Origin: Dermatophilus congolensis
GTDB lineage: Bacteria; Actinomycetota; Actinomycetes; Actinomycetales; Dermatophilaceae
Reading direction: 5' to 3'
Length of the DNA stretch: 64,000 nucleotides
Assembly (NCBI GenBank): GCA_030538115.1
Contig: JAUNUP010000001.1
Location: forward strand, 192,591-256,590
The notes beneath the pieces are model-generated. The model did not search any database, was not told where the DNA came from, and was given only the letters and a program-made list of their open reading frames with translations. The position numbers and the translations under genes were made by a program. This document shows positions 1-10,652 of this stretch, one piece after another. The stretch's first letter is position 1, and each line of letters begins with the position of its first letter.

Positions 1-691
1 GCATCCGACGGCCCTCGAACGCGTCGATCGACGCGAACGAATGGTTGGTGACGATGATGTCGACCCCGGCCGCAGCGGCGCGTGACTGCTCGACGAAGCA
101 CTCCTCCCGCATCGGGCAGCGGCTACCGAGGCACTCGCGCGCCGATACCGACACCTGTCGCCACGCCATGTTCGAGACGCCCGGCACGAGGTCGTCACGG
201 TCGCCGGACTCGGTCTCGCTGGCCCATTCACGCAGCCGCACGACCTCCTTACCGAGGCGACCGATGCGCTCGTCGACCTGCCCCACACCCATGAGCGCAT
301 CGTCGTCATCGACGGGCAGGCCTCCGGCGAGTTTGTGCACGCAGACGTAGTTGCTGCGGCCTTTGACCAGGGCGTACGTCAGCGGACGCTGCAGCAGGGA
401 GCGGGTCGAAGCCGCCAAACGAGGCAGGTCGCGGTCGATGATCTGGCCCTGGAGGGCGAGGGTCGCGGTGGCGACCACGACGGGCTTACCGGTCGCCTGC
501 GCGTGCGCCGCCGCAGGAACGAGGTACGCGAGCGACTTTCCGGTGCCGGTGCCCGCCTGGACGAGCAGATGTTCACCGGAGTCGATGGCGGCCTCTATCG
601 CCTCCGCCATCTCGATCTGTCCCTGACGCGGAGTACCACCGATTCCGGCGACCGCGGCGGACAGAAGAGGGAGAACAGGAGACGTCGACAC
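1..691 (-). CDS. dinG: ATP-dependent DNA helicase, DinG/Rad3 family (3' part outside window)
   Basis: This is the N-terminal part of an XPD/Rad3-like superfamily 2 DNA helicase; the gene continues past the left edge. The GTG start at 691 opens VSTSPVLPLLSAAVAGIG. A Q-like motif (PRQGQIEMAEAIEAAI) and the Walker A motif AGTGTGKSLAYLVP follow. Further on, SNYVCVHK and ECLGSRCPMREECF supply the four cysteines expected for the 4Fe-4S cluster of this family, and VTNHS is also present. Members unwind damaged or structured DNA 5' to 3'. The gene is followed divergently by nothing close: a methyltransferase on the same strand ends 128 bp upstream. The family is clear; the exact DinG orthology cannot be settled from a fragment. 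Confidence 0.85.
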   Translation of the reverse strand, partial: MSTSPVLPLLSAAVAGIGGTPRQGQIEMAEAIEAAIDSGEHLLVQAGTGTGKSLAYLVPAAAHAQATGKPVVVATATLALQGQIIDRDLPRLAASTRSLLQRPLTYALVKGRSNYVCVHKLAGGLPVDDDDALMGVGQVDERIGRLGKEVVRLREWASETESGDRDDLVPGVSNMAWRQVSVSARECLGSRCPMREECFVEQSRAAAAGVDIIVTNHSFASIDAFEGRRM

Positions 692-734
692 CCGGCCAGC
701 GTAGTAGCGCCCGGAGGTGAGCCGCTCCGCTCAT

Positions 735-778
735 CCACAGCCCCGGCGCGTCCGCGCAGGGTCGGTGCGGGGTTGTGG
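735..778. repeat. inverted repeat upstream of the DinG-like helicase
   Basis: The arms CCACAGCCCCG (735-745) and CGGGGTTGTGG (768-778) pair over 11 bp with one G-U pair and a GC-rich 22-base loop. It lies between the methyltransferase stop and the helicase start. It may terminate the methyltransferase transcript or act as a leader structure. There is no T-run. Confidence 0.4.
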
Positions 779-818
779 AAAGCGCAAGGTCTCGACTCAG
801 CGCGCGCCCGATGCGGGC

Positions 819-1448
819 TTATGCCTGGGTGCGGCGGGCCGTTGCCAGGAAGACGGGGAACTCGCGGTTGTTTCCGTTGACCGTCTTACGCTCGGTCAGT
901 CCGGTGGTGACCGACACGTCGGTGAGGCCGGCGTCGACGAGCCATCCCTTGATCGCCTCACGTGAGAACCCGTGGTGACCATCGAAATCCTCGACGTGCG
1001 CGTGGAATCCGCCGTCGGGGTCGTCGTCGAGGTCGAGCAGCGCGATTTGGCCGCCTGGCCCGAGCAGTCCGGCCATCCGCCCGATGACCGCGCCGACGTC
1101 GCCCATGTGGTGCAGCGCGAGGAGGCTGAGAACCACGTCGTACCGCGTGCCCGGCAGCGTGTCGTGTTCGATGTCGAGCAGCGCCGCCTCCCATCCCTCG
1201 AAGCGCGGATCGGAGAGAACGGTCTTGGCGGCCTCGACCATGCCGGGAGCGACATCGGTCACGGTGACGGAGCCGAGTACGTCCGCGAGAGCTCGAGAGA
1301 GCAGCCCAGTGCCGCCACCGATCTCGATGGCGGTCATACCAGGGCGGAGGTCGAGCGCCGCGCGAATCGCGTCGGCCGCAGCCTGGGCGCGCTCGGCCTT
1401 TCCGGGCTGTTCGTCCCAATCGGCGGCTTGCTCGCTGAACCTGTCCAT
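819..1448 (-). CDS. class I SAM-dependent methyltransferase
   Basis: A 209-residue protein of the UbiE/Methyltransf_11 type. Motif I is visible as AIEIGGGTGLLSRAL near residues 40-54, followed by VTVTDVAPGMVEAA with the acidic ribose-binding residue and by DVVLSLLALHHMGD, typical of small-molecule methyltransferases. The ATG at 1448 has a strong ribosome binding site (AAGGAG six bases upstream). Neighbours on the same strand are hflX upstream (81 bp gap) and the helicase downstream. The substrate cannot be inferred: this superfamily covers quinone, lipid and small-molecule methylation. Confidence 0.85.
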   Translation of the reverse strand: MDRFSEQAADWDEQPGKAERAQAAADAIRAALDLRPGMTAIEIGGGTGLLSRALADVLGSVTVTDVAPGMVEAAKTVLSDPRFEGWEAALLDIEHDTLPGTRYDVVLSLLALHHMGDVGAVIGRMAGLLGPGGQIALLDLDDDPDGGFHAHVEDFDGHHGFSREAIKGWLVDAGLTDVSVTTGLTERKTVNGNNREFPVFLATARRTQA

Positions 1449-1529
1449 GGCTGCTCCTTCGTCCGGCAGATCTCGATGCGTCGGCGGTGCCGACCGGCGG
1501 CCGGTCGCGCCCCGGTCAAGTGAACCGGC

Positions 1530-3167
<1,638 letters not shown>

Positions 3168-3276
3168 ACGCTCGCCATGCTCTCACTTGCCCAGAACCCC
3201 TGACAAGGGCGGGCGGCTTAAGGCGTGTGGTCGCGTCAGCGTGGGTCGACATCACCGCCGCGGGGTCGGTGTCCGT

Positions 3277-3343
3277 CCTTCATTTACGTAGGTGCGCCGA
3301 TCTTGCCGTATATCGAAGATCGACGCACCCACATAGATGAAGG
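3277..3343. repeat. long imperfect inverted repeat between the lyase gene and hflX
   Basis: The left arm 3277-3303/4 and right arm 3316-3343 pair over 27 positions: 23 Watson-Crick, one wobble and three mismatches, with an 11-base loop (3305-3315). The inner part is CGATCTT/AAGATCG; the outer part is CCTTCAT/ATGAAGG. It lies downstream of the lyase stop on the minus strand, so the simplest role is a transcription terminator, but no T-run follows. The arms are more AT-rich than the surroundings. Confidence 0.75.
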
Positions 3344-3402
3344 CACCGCATCGCCGGAGTCTGCTCCCACCCTCGCATCCGGGGTGTATGCGCGGCGGCC
3401 CC

Positions 3403-4851
3403 CTACAGGCTGTCGCCGAAGTCCTTGCGGAACTCCTCTACGAGCTTGGTCTGCCAGTCGGTCTGCGGCTCGAGGCGGCCGTAGAAGAAGCGGAGCACCT
3501 CGGGCTCCTCGGTCCAGCGCAGGCCACCGATGAGGTGGCGCTTGGTGTACAGCCACGCGATGCGATCCACGGCGTACGACACCTGCGACAGCGTGAACAC
3601 GCGCCGCGGCATGGCCAGGCGCACGAGTTCCATCTCGGAGAGGGGTTCGGTGCCGTCGGGGTCGCGCTGCTCCGACATCGTGCCGCGCTCCATACCGCGC
3701 ACTCCGGAGACGAGGTAGATCGCCGCCGCGAGGGCGCCCGCCGGGTAGTCGTGCTGCGGGATGTGGTCGACGAACTCCATCGCGTTGACGTGGCAGCCCA
3801 GCCCGCCGGGAGGCGTGACGACCGGCACCCCGCGCGCCTGCAACTGCTCGGCCATGTAGGCGATGAACTGCGGGCCCTGACAGATGTTGTCCTCGTCGAG
3901 CAGCTCGTCGAGGCCGATCGTCATCGCCTCCATCTCGCGCACCGACATGCCGCCGTACGTCAAGAACCCCTCGTAGAGCGGCACGAGGCCGCGGATGCGC
4001 TTGTACAGCTCCTCGTCGCGGATGAGGATGCCGCCGCCGCGGGCGCACGTGATCTTGCGGGCCGAGAAGTACACGACGTCAGACAGGTCGGCGATCTTTG
4101 TGATGATGTCGGCGATCGAGGTGTCCGCCTCCGACGCCTCGCGCGACTTGATGAACCACAGGTTGTCGCTCATCAGAGACGCGTCGTAGACGAGCGGGAT
4201 ACCGAACTCGTCACAGACCGCCCGCACCTCGCGCAGATTCGCGAGCGAGTGCGGCTGCCCGCCGATGAGGTTGGTGCCGCTCTCCACGCGCACGAACGGC
4301 ACGTTCTCCGGCCCGGCCTCCGTGATGACCGCACGCAGCTTGGCGATGTCGAGGTCACCCTTGAACGGCTCGGAGCTGTTGACGTTGAGCGCCTCGTCGG
4401 CGTAGACCTCCTCCACGCGCCCGCCCAGCAGCGTGATGTGCGCCTTCGTGGTGGTGAAGTGGTAGTTCATCGGCACGACGCTGCCCGGCTGGATGAACGT
4501 GCGCGCCAGGAGGTGCTCGGCGGCCCGCCCCTGGTGGGCGGGCAGGAAGTACGGCATGTCGAAGACTTCGTGCAGCTTGCTCGACAGGCGTCCCCACGTC
4601 GCGGAGCCCGCGTAGCTGTCGTCGGCCGTGAGCATCGCGGCCTGCTGCCGGTCGCTCATCGCATTGACGCCGGAGTCGGTGAGCATGTCCATGAACACGT
4701 CGGCGTTCTGCAGCAGGAACGTGTTGTTGCCGGCCTCGGTGATCGCCTCGAGGCGCCTCTCGATCGGCTGCAGTGTGAGCTTCTGGACGATGCGCACCTT
4801 GTGCATCTCGAGGGGGAGATTTTCGCCTGAGGAGAACGTGACCTGTGCCAT
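3403..4851 (-). CDS. tyrosine phenol-lyase / tryptophanase family beta-eliminating lyase
   Basis: A PLP-dependent lyase of 482 residues (usual length 456-471) that splits an aromatic amino acid to pyruvate, ammonia and a phenol or indole. HQGRAAE near residue 120, SGTNLIGGQP, VYDAS and the PLP lysine in SARKITC (Lys266) follow the family order. Two places that separate the two enzymes look like tyrosine phenol-lyase: SGVRGMERG, where that enzyme carries its substrate-binding Arg, and EPEVLRFF, where tryptophanase has RHF. The Thr expected in THQGR is Ala here. The ATG at 4851 (AGAAGG upstream) was chosen because the 19-residue upstream extension does not match the family. Tyrosine phenol-lyase activity is inferred, not certain. 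Confidence 0.85.
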   Translation of the reverse strand: MAQVTFSSGENLPLEMHKVRIVQKLTLQPIERRLEAITEAGNNTFLLQNADVFMDMLTDSGVNAMSDRQQAAMLTADDSYAGSATWGRLSSKLHEVFDMPYFLPAHQGRAAEHLLARTFIQPGSVVPMNYHFTTTKAHITLLGGRVEEVYADEALNVNSSEPFKGDLDIAKLRAVITEAGPENVPFVRVESGTNLIGGQPHSLANLREVRAVCDEFGIPLVYDASLMSDNLWFIKSREASEADTSIADIITKIADLSDVVYFSARKITCARGGGILIRDEELYKRIRGLVPLYEGFLTYGGMSVREMEAMTIGLDELLDEDNICQGPQFIAYMAEQLQARGVPVVTPPGGLGCHVNAMEFVDHIPQHDYPAGALAAAIYLVSGVRGMERGTMSEQRDPDGTEPLSEMELVRLAMPRRVFTLSQVSYAVDRIAWLYTKRHLIGGLRWTEEPEVLRFFYGRLEPQTDWQTKLVEEFRKDFGDSL

Positions 4852-5077
4852 GACATCGGCCTTCTGGGAGGGGATCACAACAGCCCGCCACGCAGGACGG
4901 GCGGCCACCGGACGACAGCGGCCACCCTCACCCTAGGAATCCGGCCGCAGGGCGTGGCGGGCCGATGGCCTTACGCGCCACGTGAATCCGGTCACGTCGC
5001 CGTTGTAGCGACGACAGCGGCGAGGCCGCCACGACACCGTTCAATGTGCGTCGAGCAGACCGCTCCCACTACACGAA

Positions 5078-5117
5078 ACGCCGCCGGGCGCTCCCGATGG
5101 GGATCGCCCGACGGCGT
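5078..5117 (-). terminator. terminator of the PhoD gene
   Basis: ACGCCG-C-CGGGCG pairs with CGCCCG-A-CGGCGT, and the loop itself pairs as TCCC/GGGA. On the minus strand the stem is followed by TTTCGTG. It starts 21 bases after the stop of the phosphatase gene. Confidence 0.7.
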
Positions 5118-5137
5118 CATGACGTGCGCAGCGAACG

Positions 5138-6772
5138 TCAGTCCTTCTGGGGCTCCAGCACCTTCGTGTAGAGCACTTCGCCGGTGCCGTCGATGAGCTT
5201 GACCGTGAAGCTGCCGTCACGGTCGATCTCGACGTGGCCGAAGAACTGGTTTGTGCCGAAGCGCGGCGACTGCGCGACGTAGTCGCCCGACTTCTCGAAC
5301 AGCGCCTTCGGGCCGAACGTGCCCTCGAGCTTGTTGGGTCCGAACGAACCTGCGTGGATGGCGCCGGCGACGAACTCGTAGAACGGCTCGAAGTCGGTGA
5401 ACACCGCACGCGACGGGTCGTAGTGGTGCGCGGCGGCGTAGTGCACGTCGGCCGTCAGCCACACGGTGTTGCGGATCTTGTGCTTCTTGATCTGGCGCAG
5501 CACGTCGGCGATCTCGTGCTCGCGGCCACCGACGCGGTCGCCACGACCGTCGGAGACGCCCTCCTGCGCGTTGTCGCCGTCACCGATGATGAGGCCCAGC
5601 GGCATGTCGGAGGCGATCACCTTCCACGTGGCCTTGGAGGCGCGCAGCTCCTTGATGAGCCACTCGACCTGCTCCTTGCCCAGCATCGCGACGGGGTTCT
5701 CCTGCGCCGCAGCCGGGTTCGGGCCCTTGTAGGTGCGCATGTCGAGGCAGAAGATGTCGAGCTGCGCTCCGCGGTGGATCGTGCGGTAGATGCGCAGCGG
5801 CTCGCCCTCGGCCGTGAGGTTCGGGCGGCGCTTCGGCTCCGACAGGTCGTACCAGCCACTGCGACCTGCGAGGTAGCCGTCGGCGATCGGCATGTTCTCG
5901 CCGAAGGCCTGGCGGGCGCGGGCCGCGAGCACGTCGACGCGCTTCTCCTGCGCATAGCGCTCGTCGGTGAGGATCTCGCCGGTGTACCAGTTGTTGGTGG
6001 TCTCGTGGTCGTCCCACTGCGCGATGACCGGCACCTGCGCGTACATGCGGCGGATGTTCTCGGCCATCTGGTTGTAGCGGTACCGGCCGCGGAACTCCTT
6101 GAGGGTCTCGGCGACCTTGCTCACCTCGGGCGTCGTGACGTTGCGCCAGATGTTGCCGTCCTCCTCCTTCACCTCGGGAAGGATCGGGTTGTCGGCGTAG
6201 ATATTGTCGCCGGAGTGGAGCAAAAAGTCGGGCGCGGTGGCCAGCATCGTGTCGTACGCCGGCATGCCGCCGATGTCGGGGTTGATGCCCCAGCCCTGGC
6301 CAGCGGTGTCGCCGGTCCACACGAAGGTCGTGGAGTCGCGGTGCAGCGCCGGCGTCGAGAACCCGCCCTTGAGAACCTCGCTGCGCACACCGTCTTCGTC
6401 TTCGAAGCAGATCGAGATGTCGTGGTGACGGCCCGGCGCAAGTCCCTTCACGCCGACCTTGGCCGTGTAGTCGGTCTTCTCCGTCGCCCACGGGCCGACG
6501 ATCTCGCTCGTGCCGCTGCGGTGGTTGCGGCCCTTCTTCGCGATGCGGACGACCATGCGGCCCTTGCGGTCGCTGCGGGCCCACAGCACTGCGGTCTGCG
6601 GGGTGACGTCACCGATCTGGATACCGCTGGGGAGCGTGCCCCGGCGACGGATCAGCGGTGCGGCGTGGACGGGCGAGGAGGCGAGCACCGAGGCGCCCGC
6701 GACGGTGAGACCGGCGCTGCCGGCCAGAACGGTACGACGCGGAAGACCTGTGTGTGAGCTGTTCTCAGACAT
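5138..6772 (-). CDS. phoD: alkaline phosphatase D family protein, Tat-exported
   Basis: A secreted PhoD-type metallophosphatase or phosphodiesterase of 544 residues. The ATG at 6772 is preferred because the protein then begins with a twin-arginine signal, LPRRTVLAGSAGLTVAG, ending near SSPVHAAP; upstream codons are not conserved in character. The N-terminal PhoD domain (SGIQIGDVTPQTAVLWARSD) is followed by metal-site motifs WTGDTAG, HSGDNIYAD, QWDDHE and LTADVHYAAAHHYDP. Family members use Fe and Ca ions and act on phosphate esters outside the membrane for phosphate supply. No PHO box was identified. The gene is divergent from the RsmC-like methyltransferase gene. Confidence 0.93.
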   Translation of the reverse strand: MSENSSHTGLPRRTVLAGSAGLTVAGASVLASSPVHAAPLIRRRGTLPSGIQIGDVTPQTAVLWARSDRKGRMVVRIAKKGRNHRSGTSEIVGPWATEKTDYTAKVGVKGLAPGRHHDISICFEDEDGVRSEVLKGGFSTPALHRDSTTFVWTGDTAGQGWGINPDIGGMPAYDTMLATAPDFLLHSGDNIYADNPILPEVKEEDGNIWRNVTTPEVSKVAETLKEFRGRYRYNQMAENIRRMYAQVPVIAQWDDHETTNNWYTGEILTDERYAQEKRVDVLAARARQAFGENMPIADGYLAGRSGWYDLSEPKRRPNLTAEGEPLRIYRTIHRGAQLDIFCLDMRTYKGPNPAAAQENPVAMLGKEQVEWLIKELRASKATWKVIASDMPLGLIIGDGDNAQEGVSDGRGDRVGGREHEIADVLRQIKKHKIRNTVWLTADVHYAAAHHYDPSRAVFTDFEPFYEFVAGAIHAGSFGPNKLEGTFGPKALFEKSGDYVAQSPRFGTNQFFGHVEIDRDGSFTVKLIDGTGEVLYTKVLEPQKD

Positions 6773-6958
6773 GCCGATACCGTTGTCGCGCAACCCGGCC
6801 CCCAGGTGAACCCCGCATTGCCACGCGATGATGACCACCCGAAGCATCGACGCTCCGCCGCGAGTGCTCACGGGTGTTTCGGGGCGTCGGTGGTCAGGGC
6901 GCGCTTCGCGGGGGGTGAGGGGCGCCTGTCGCGCACATCGCCGCTGGCCGGATAGCGT

Positions 6959-7600
6959 GTGTCGGTGCCCGATCAGAGCCACTACTTCGACACCGACCCC
7001 GCCTCGCCCGTGCGCACTCGCACGTTGCGGGTCAGACTCGCGGATCGCGACGTCGAGGTGCAGTCGGCCAACGCGGTGTTCTCCGGAGACCGGCTCGACC
7101 TCGGCACGTCCGTCCTGCTCCGGGAGGTGCCCGACCCGCCGGAGTCAGGCACGCTGCTCGACCTCGGCTGCGGCTGGGGGCCGATCGCGCTGTCGATGGC
7201 GATGCTGTCGGAGTCGGCGCAGGTCGTGGCCGTCGACGTGAACCGCCGCAGCCGCGAGCTGACCGCCCTCAACGCGGAGGCGCTCGTGCCGGGGCGCATC
7301 ACCGTCGCGGCGCCCGAAGACGTCGACCCGGCAACGACGTTCGACGCCATCTGGTCGAACCCGCCGATCCGCATCGGCAAGCCCGCCCTGCACGAGCTGC
7401 TCATGATGTGGCTGCCGCGCCTGACACCGGGAGGCGACGCCTACCTCGTCGTGGGCCGCAACCTCGGCGCAGACTCCCTGCAGACGTGGCTCACCGGCGC
7501 TCTCGGCACCCCGTTCGAAGTGACGCGGCACGCCTCCGCCAAGGGCTTTCGTGTGCTGCGAGTACACCGCCACGAGGTGCCCCCGAGCGACCCCGCCTGA
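6959..7600 (+). CDS. RsmC/RlmG-like class I methyltransferase (MTS domain)
   Basis: A 213-residue methyltransferase of the small-subunit G1207 (RsmC) type. The N-terminal YFDTDP and GDRLDLGTSVLL, motif I LLDLGCGWGPIALSM (about residues 63-77), VDVNRRS and the catalytic N6/N2 type motif SNPPIRIG are all characteristic; family members methylate guanine N2 in rRNA. The protein is shorter than E. coli RsmC because it lacks the N-terminal pseudo-methyltransferase domain, as is usual in actinobacteria. The GTG at 6959 is used; a second in-frame GTG lies six bases later. It converges on ggt, with a terminator between the two. Confidence 0.85.
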   Translation: MSVPDQSHYFDTDPASPVRTRTLRVRLADRDVEVQSANAVFSGDRLDLGTSVLLREVPDPPESGTLLDLGCGWGPIALSMAMLSESAQVVAVDVNRRSRELTALNAEALVPGRITVAAPEDVDPATTFDAIWSNPPIRIGKPALHELLMMWLPRLTPGGDAYLVVGRNLGADSLQTWLTGALGTPFEVTRHASAKGFRVLRVHRHEVPPSDPA

Positions 7601-7674
7601 CGCGCGGCGGTCACTTCTGCTGGCACGGCGAAGCCTCCTGGAGGCGTGACGCCAGCGCTCGGCGGACGCGCCAC

Positions 7675-7702
7675 GGGCCGCCTCAGGTGGTGGAGGCGGC
7701 CC
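7675..7702. terminator. bidirectional terminator between convergent genes
   Basis: GGGCCGCCTC and GAGGCGGCCC form a perfect 10-bp stem with an 8-base loop between the plus-strand methyltransferase and the minus-strand ggt stop. A smaller hairpin, GCCTC/GAGGC, lies at 7633-7645. Confidence 0.7.
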
Positions 7703-7723
7703 GCAGCGGTTCGTCCCAGGTAC

Positions 7724-9637
7724 TCAGCGGGCGCGCTTCACCACCATGGCCGAGCCTCCGCCTCCGCGGGTGGTCTCGGTTGCCGGAGTCGCGGATCCCT
7801 TGTCGCCGAACGCGATCGCCGTGGCGCGGCCGATCGTGTCGGAGGGAGTCATCGGCTGGCCGAGTTTCGCGAGCTCCTGGCCCACCGGCGAGACGATGAG
7901 GCCCGGCTCCGCGGTCGCCGACGTGTTACGCGACGAGATCCGCGGTGCCGCAACGGCCTTCACCAGCGGCAGCCCGCGATCGTGGTAGCCGGCGATGATC
8001 TGCAGCGAGGTGGTGATGATCGTCGCGCCACCGGCCGCGCCGACGGCGAGGTAGGGCTTGCCGTCCTTGAGCACGATCGTCGGACTCATCGAGCTGCGCG
8101 GACGCTTACCCGGGCCGGGCAGGTTCGGGTCGGGCACGCCGTCCGTCATGGGGGCCATGTTGAAGTCGGTGAGCTCGTTGTTGAGCAGGAAGCCGTAACC
8201 GGGCACGACCATGCCCGAGCCGCCGAACTGCTCGATCGTCAGCGTGTAGGCCGCAACATTGCCCCACTTGTCGCTCACGGTGAGGTGCGTGGTGGCCTGG
8301 CCGTCGTTGACAACGCCGACCTTGCCGGGAGCCAGTGTCGCGCAGTCGCCGTAGTCGCCGTCGGGTGAACCGAAGGCGATCGGCCGGGCCTGCGCCTTGG
8401 CGGGGTCGAAGCCGCACGATCGTTCCTTCGCGAAGCCCTTCGACATCAGTTCGGCCACAGGCGTGTTCGCGCCCTCTCCGACCCAGCGGTTGCGGTCGGC
8501 GAATGCCGTGGCGCTCGCCTCCGCGAGACGGTGCAGGTACTGGGCGTCGCTCACCTTCGACAGCGCCTCGCCGGTGCGGGCTTCGTACGCCTCCAGCAGG
8601 TTGAGCGCCTCCGCCACCGCGATGCCGCCCGAGCTGGGCACCGGCATCCCGTAGACGTCGAGCCCCCGATACGTGGAGTGGACCGCGGCCTTGTCGAGTG
8701 CCTTGTAGGCGCGCAGGTCGGCGCGTGTCATCGACCCGGACGGCACTGTGACGCCCTTCGCCGTGACGGGCTTGTTGACAACCTTGACGATGGCCTTGCC
8801 GATGTCTCCGCGGTAGATCGCGTTCGGACCTTCGCGCCGCAGCTCGCGGTACGCCTTCGCGAGGTCGGGCTGGCGCAGCACGCTGCCGGCTCTGATCGGC
8901 TCGCCGCCGGGCAGGAAGATCTTGGCGGTCTCGGGGAACTGTGCGAACCGCTTGGCGTTGTCCTCCGTCGCGGCGGCGAAGGCGTCGTCGATGACAAAGC
9001 CGCGTTCCGCGATCCGCTGGGCCGGGGCCAGCATGTCGGAGAAGCTCTTGGTGCCCCAGCGGTCGAGGGCTCGCGCCCAGGTGGCAGGCGTGCCCGGGAT
9101 GCCGACGGAGAGGCCGGAATTCACGGCCTTCTCGAAGTCCATCGGTGTGCCGTTTTCGAGGAACGAGGTCTCGGTCATGGCTGCGGGAGCGGTCTCGCGA
9201 CCGTCGATCGTCGATACCTTGCCCGACTTCGCGTCGTAGTACACGAAGAACCCGCCACCACCGATTCCGTTCGCGTACGGCTCGACAACGCCGAGGGCAG
9301 CCGCCGTTGCGACTGCGGCGTCGGCCGCGTTACCGCCCCGCGCGAGCACGTCGAGACCGACCTGGCTGGCCACGGCGTCGACGGAGGCGACCGCTCCCCC
9401 GCTGCCGGTCATCGTCGCGACCTTCGGGAGGCGGTTCCTCACGGGCGACGGCTTGTGGTCGCGGGCGGGTGCCGTGAACGCGGTCTGCGACGGAGCCGAG
9501 GCCGTTGCGGCCGGCACCCCCGCGATCCCCACGGCACCTGCGGTAGCGGTGGCGACGGCTGCAGCGAAGGCGGTGCGCCGCACACTCCGGCGAGGGCCTC
9601 GAACGGACGAATGTGACCTGGGCGACATCGGCGTCAT
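7724..9637 (-). CDS. ggt: gamma-glutamyltransferase precursor
   Basis: A secreted N-terminal nucleophile hydrolase of 637 residues that transfers or hydrolyses the gamma-glutamyl group of glutathione and related peptides. The Arg-rich start PRRSVRRTAFAAAVATA and the Ala-rich stretch after it form a signal peptide. The proenzyme self-cleaves before the first Thr of GQATTHLTV, which is Thr449, giving large and small subunits. Other family marks are ARGGNAADAAVA, GIGGGGFFVYYD, DGRETAP and, in the small subunit, GGSGMVVPGYGFLLNNE and GAAGGATI. The gene is followed by nothing in operon: the next gene on the same strand, dapF, ends 55 bp upstream of the ggt start. Confidence 0.95.
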   Translation of the reverse strand: MTPMSPRSHSSVRGPRRSVRRTAFAAAVATATAGAVGIAGVPAATASAPSQTAFTAPARDHKPSPVRNRLPKVATMTGSGGAVASVDAVASQVGLDVLARGGNAADAAVATAAALGVVEPYANGIGGGGFFVYYDAKSGKVSTIDGRETAPAAMTETSFLENGTPMDFEKAVNSGLSVGIPGTPATWARALDRWGTKSFSDMLAPAQRIAERGFVIDDAFAAATEDNAKRFAQFPETAKIFLPGGEPIRAGSVLRQPDLAKAYRELRREGPNAIYRGDIGKAIVKVVNKPVTAKGVTVPSGSMTRADLRAYKALDKAAVHSTYRGLDVYGMPVPSSGGIAVAEALNLLEAYEARTGEALSKVSDAQYLHRLAEASATAFADRNRWVGEGANTPVAELMSKGFAKERSCGFDPAKAQARPIAFGSPDGDYGDCATLAPGKVGVVNDGQATTHLTVSDKWGNVAAYTLTIEQFGGSGMVVPGYGFLLNNELTDFNMAPMTDGVPDPNLPGPGKRPRSSMSPTIVLKDGKPYLAVGAAGGATIITTSLQIIAGYHDRGLPLVKAVAAPRISSRNTSATAEPGLIVSPVGQELAKLGQPMTPSDTIGRATAIAFGDKGSATPATETTRGGGGSAMVVKRAR

Positions 9638-9692
9638 GACCAGACGCTAGGCGAGCCCCGTTGGCGCCGCAAGAGATTCTGGCCGAAACGCC

Positions 9693-10607
9693 TCAGAGGT
9701 CGGTCACGCCATCCGCGACGAGCGCTGCTGGGCCTGCGAGGGTGACTTCCTGGCCTATTCCCACTGTGACCTGCAGCGTTCCTCCCGGGACATCTACGCG
9801 CCACTGCGAGTTGTCGCCTGCGTCTCCGCTCCACAGCATCGCCGCCACCGCCGCGGCGGCCGCGCCGGTGCCGCAGGATCGGGTCTCCCCGACTCCGCGT
9901 TCGTACACCCGCATCTGCAGGTGCCCGTTGCCGAGGATCTGCACGTATTCGACGTTGGTCCCCTCGGGCGGCTCAGGCGCGACCCGCGGCAATACCGTCA
10001 GGTCGAGCGCGGTGAGGTCCGCGTCGGGAGGCAGCGCGACCACGGTGTGCGGGTTGCCCATGTTCACCGAGAGCCCTGGCAGGTCGCTCACTCCGTCGAT
10101 GCCCCGCACCTCGACGATGGCGTCGGAGCCGCGCTCGCGGAAGGCGGACTCCTCGGGCAGTCGGTACGGTCCCATCCCGGTGGCGTACAGCTCCCCGTCG
10201 ACGGTGATGTGTTTGACCCCGGCGCGGGTGGCGATGTCGAAGGTGTCGGCCGTCTCCAGCCCTTCGCGGCGCAGGTAGGCCGCGAAGACACGAGTTCCGT
10301 TGCCGCACATCTGCGCCAGAGAACCGTCGGCGTTGCGGTAGTCCATGAACCAGTGCGCGCGATCAGCCAGCGCCGCGATGTCGGGCTCGCCGGAGAGCTC
10401 AGTCGGCACCACGCGAATCACTCCGTCTCCCCCGATGCCAGCGCGTCGGTCGGCGAGGCGACGCACGGCGGCAATGTCGAGGTCGTCGGTGCCGTCGAGG
10501 TCGGGTACGAGAACGAAGTCGTTCTGCGTGCCGTGCCCCTTCGTGAAGGCGCGGCGGGGCTTTTCGTCGAAGGCGGAGGTCGTCTGCGGGGTGGTCGGCT
10601 CGCTCAC
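9693..10607 (-). CDS. dapF: diaminopimelate epimerase
   Basis: This enzyme converts LL- to meso-diaminopimelate for lysine and peptidoglycan synthesis in the cytoplasm. The 304-residue protein has both catalytic cysteines of the two-base mechanism: Cys101 in MCGNGTR and Cys245 in RSCGTGAA. The substrate loop KGHGTQNDFV is near the N-terminus. The start is GTG at 10607. It follows miaA on the same strand with a 45 bp gap, a common actinobacterial order, and shares its pathway with dapA and dapB elsewhere in this window. Confidence 0.96.
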   Translation of the reverse strand: MSEPTTPQTTSAFDEKPRRAFTKGHGTQNDFVLVPDLDGTDDLDIAAVRRLADRRAGIGGDGVIRVVPTELSGEPDIAALADRAHWFMDYRNADGSLAQMCGNGTRVFAAYLRREGLETADTFDIATRAGVKHITVDGELYATGMGPYRLPEESAFRERGSDAIVEVRGIDGVSDLPGLSVNMGNPHTVVALPPDADLTALDLTVLPRVAPEPPEGTNVEYVQILGNGHLQMRVYERGVGETRSCGTGAAAAAVAAMLWSGDAGDNSQWRVDVPGGTLQVTVGIGQEVTLAGPAALVADGVTDL

Positions 10608-10652
10608 ACCGTCATTGTGCCTCCCGCGTTCGGACGGCGTCGTCCGGTCTCC

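Noticed and set aside
4852..4908. Longer N-terminus for the lyase (19 extra residues)
   Set aside because: The extension does not resemble the family, and the ATG at 4851 has an acceptable ribosome site.
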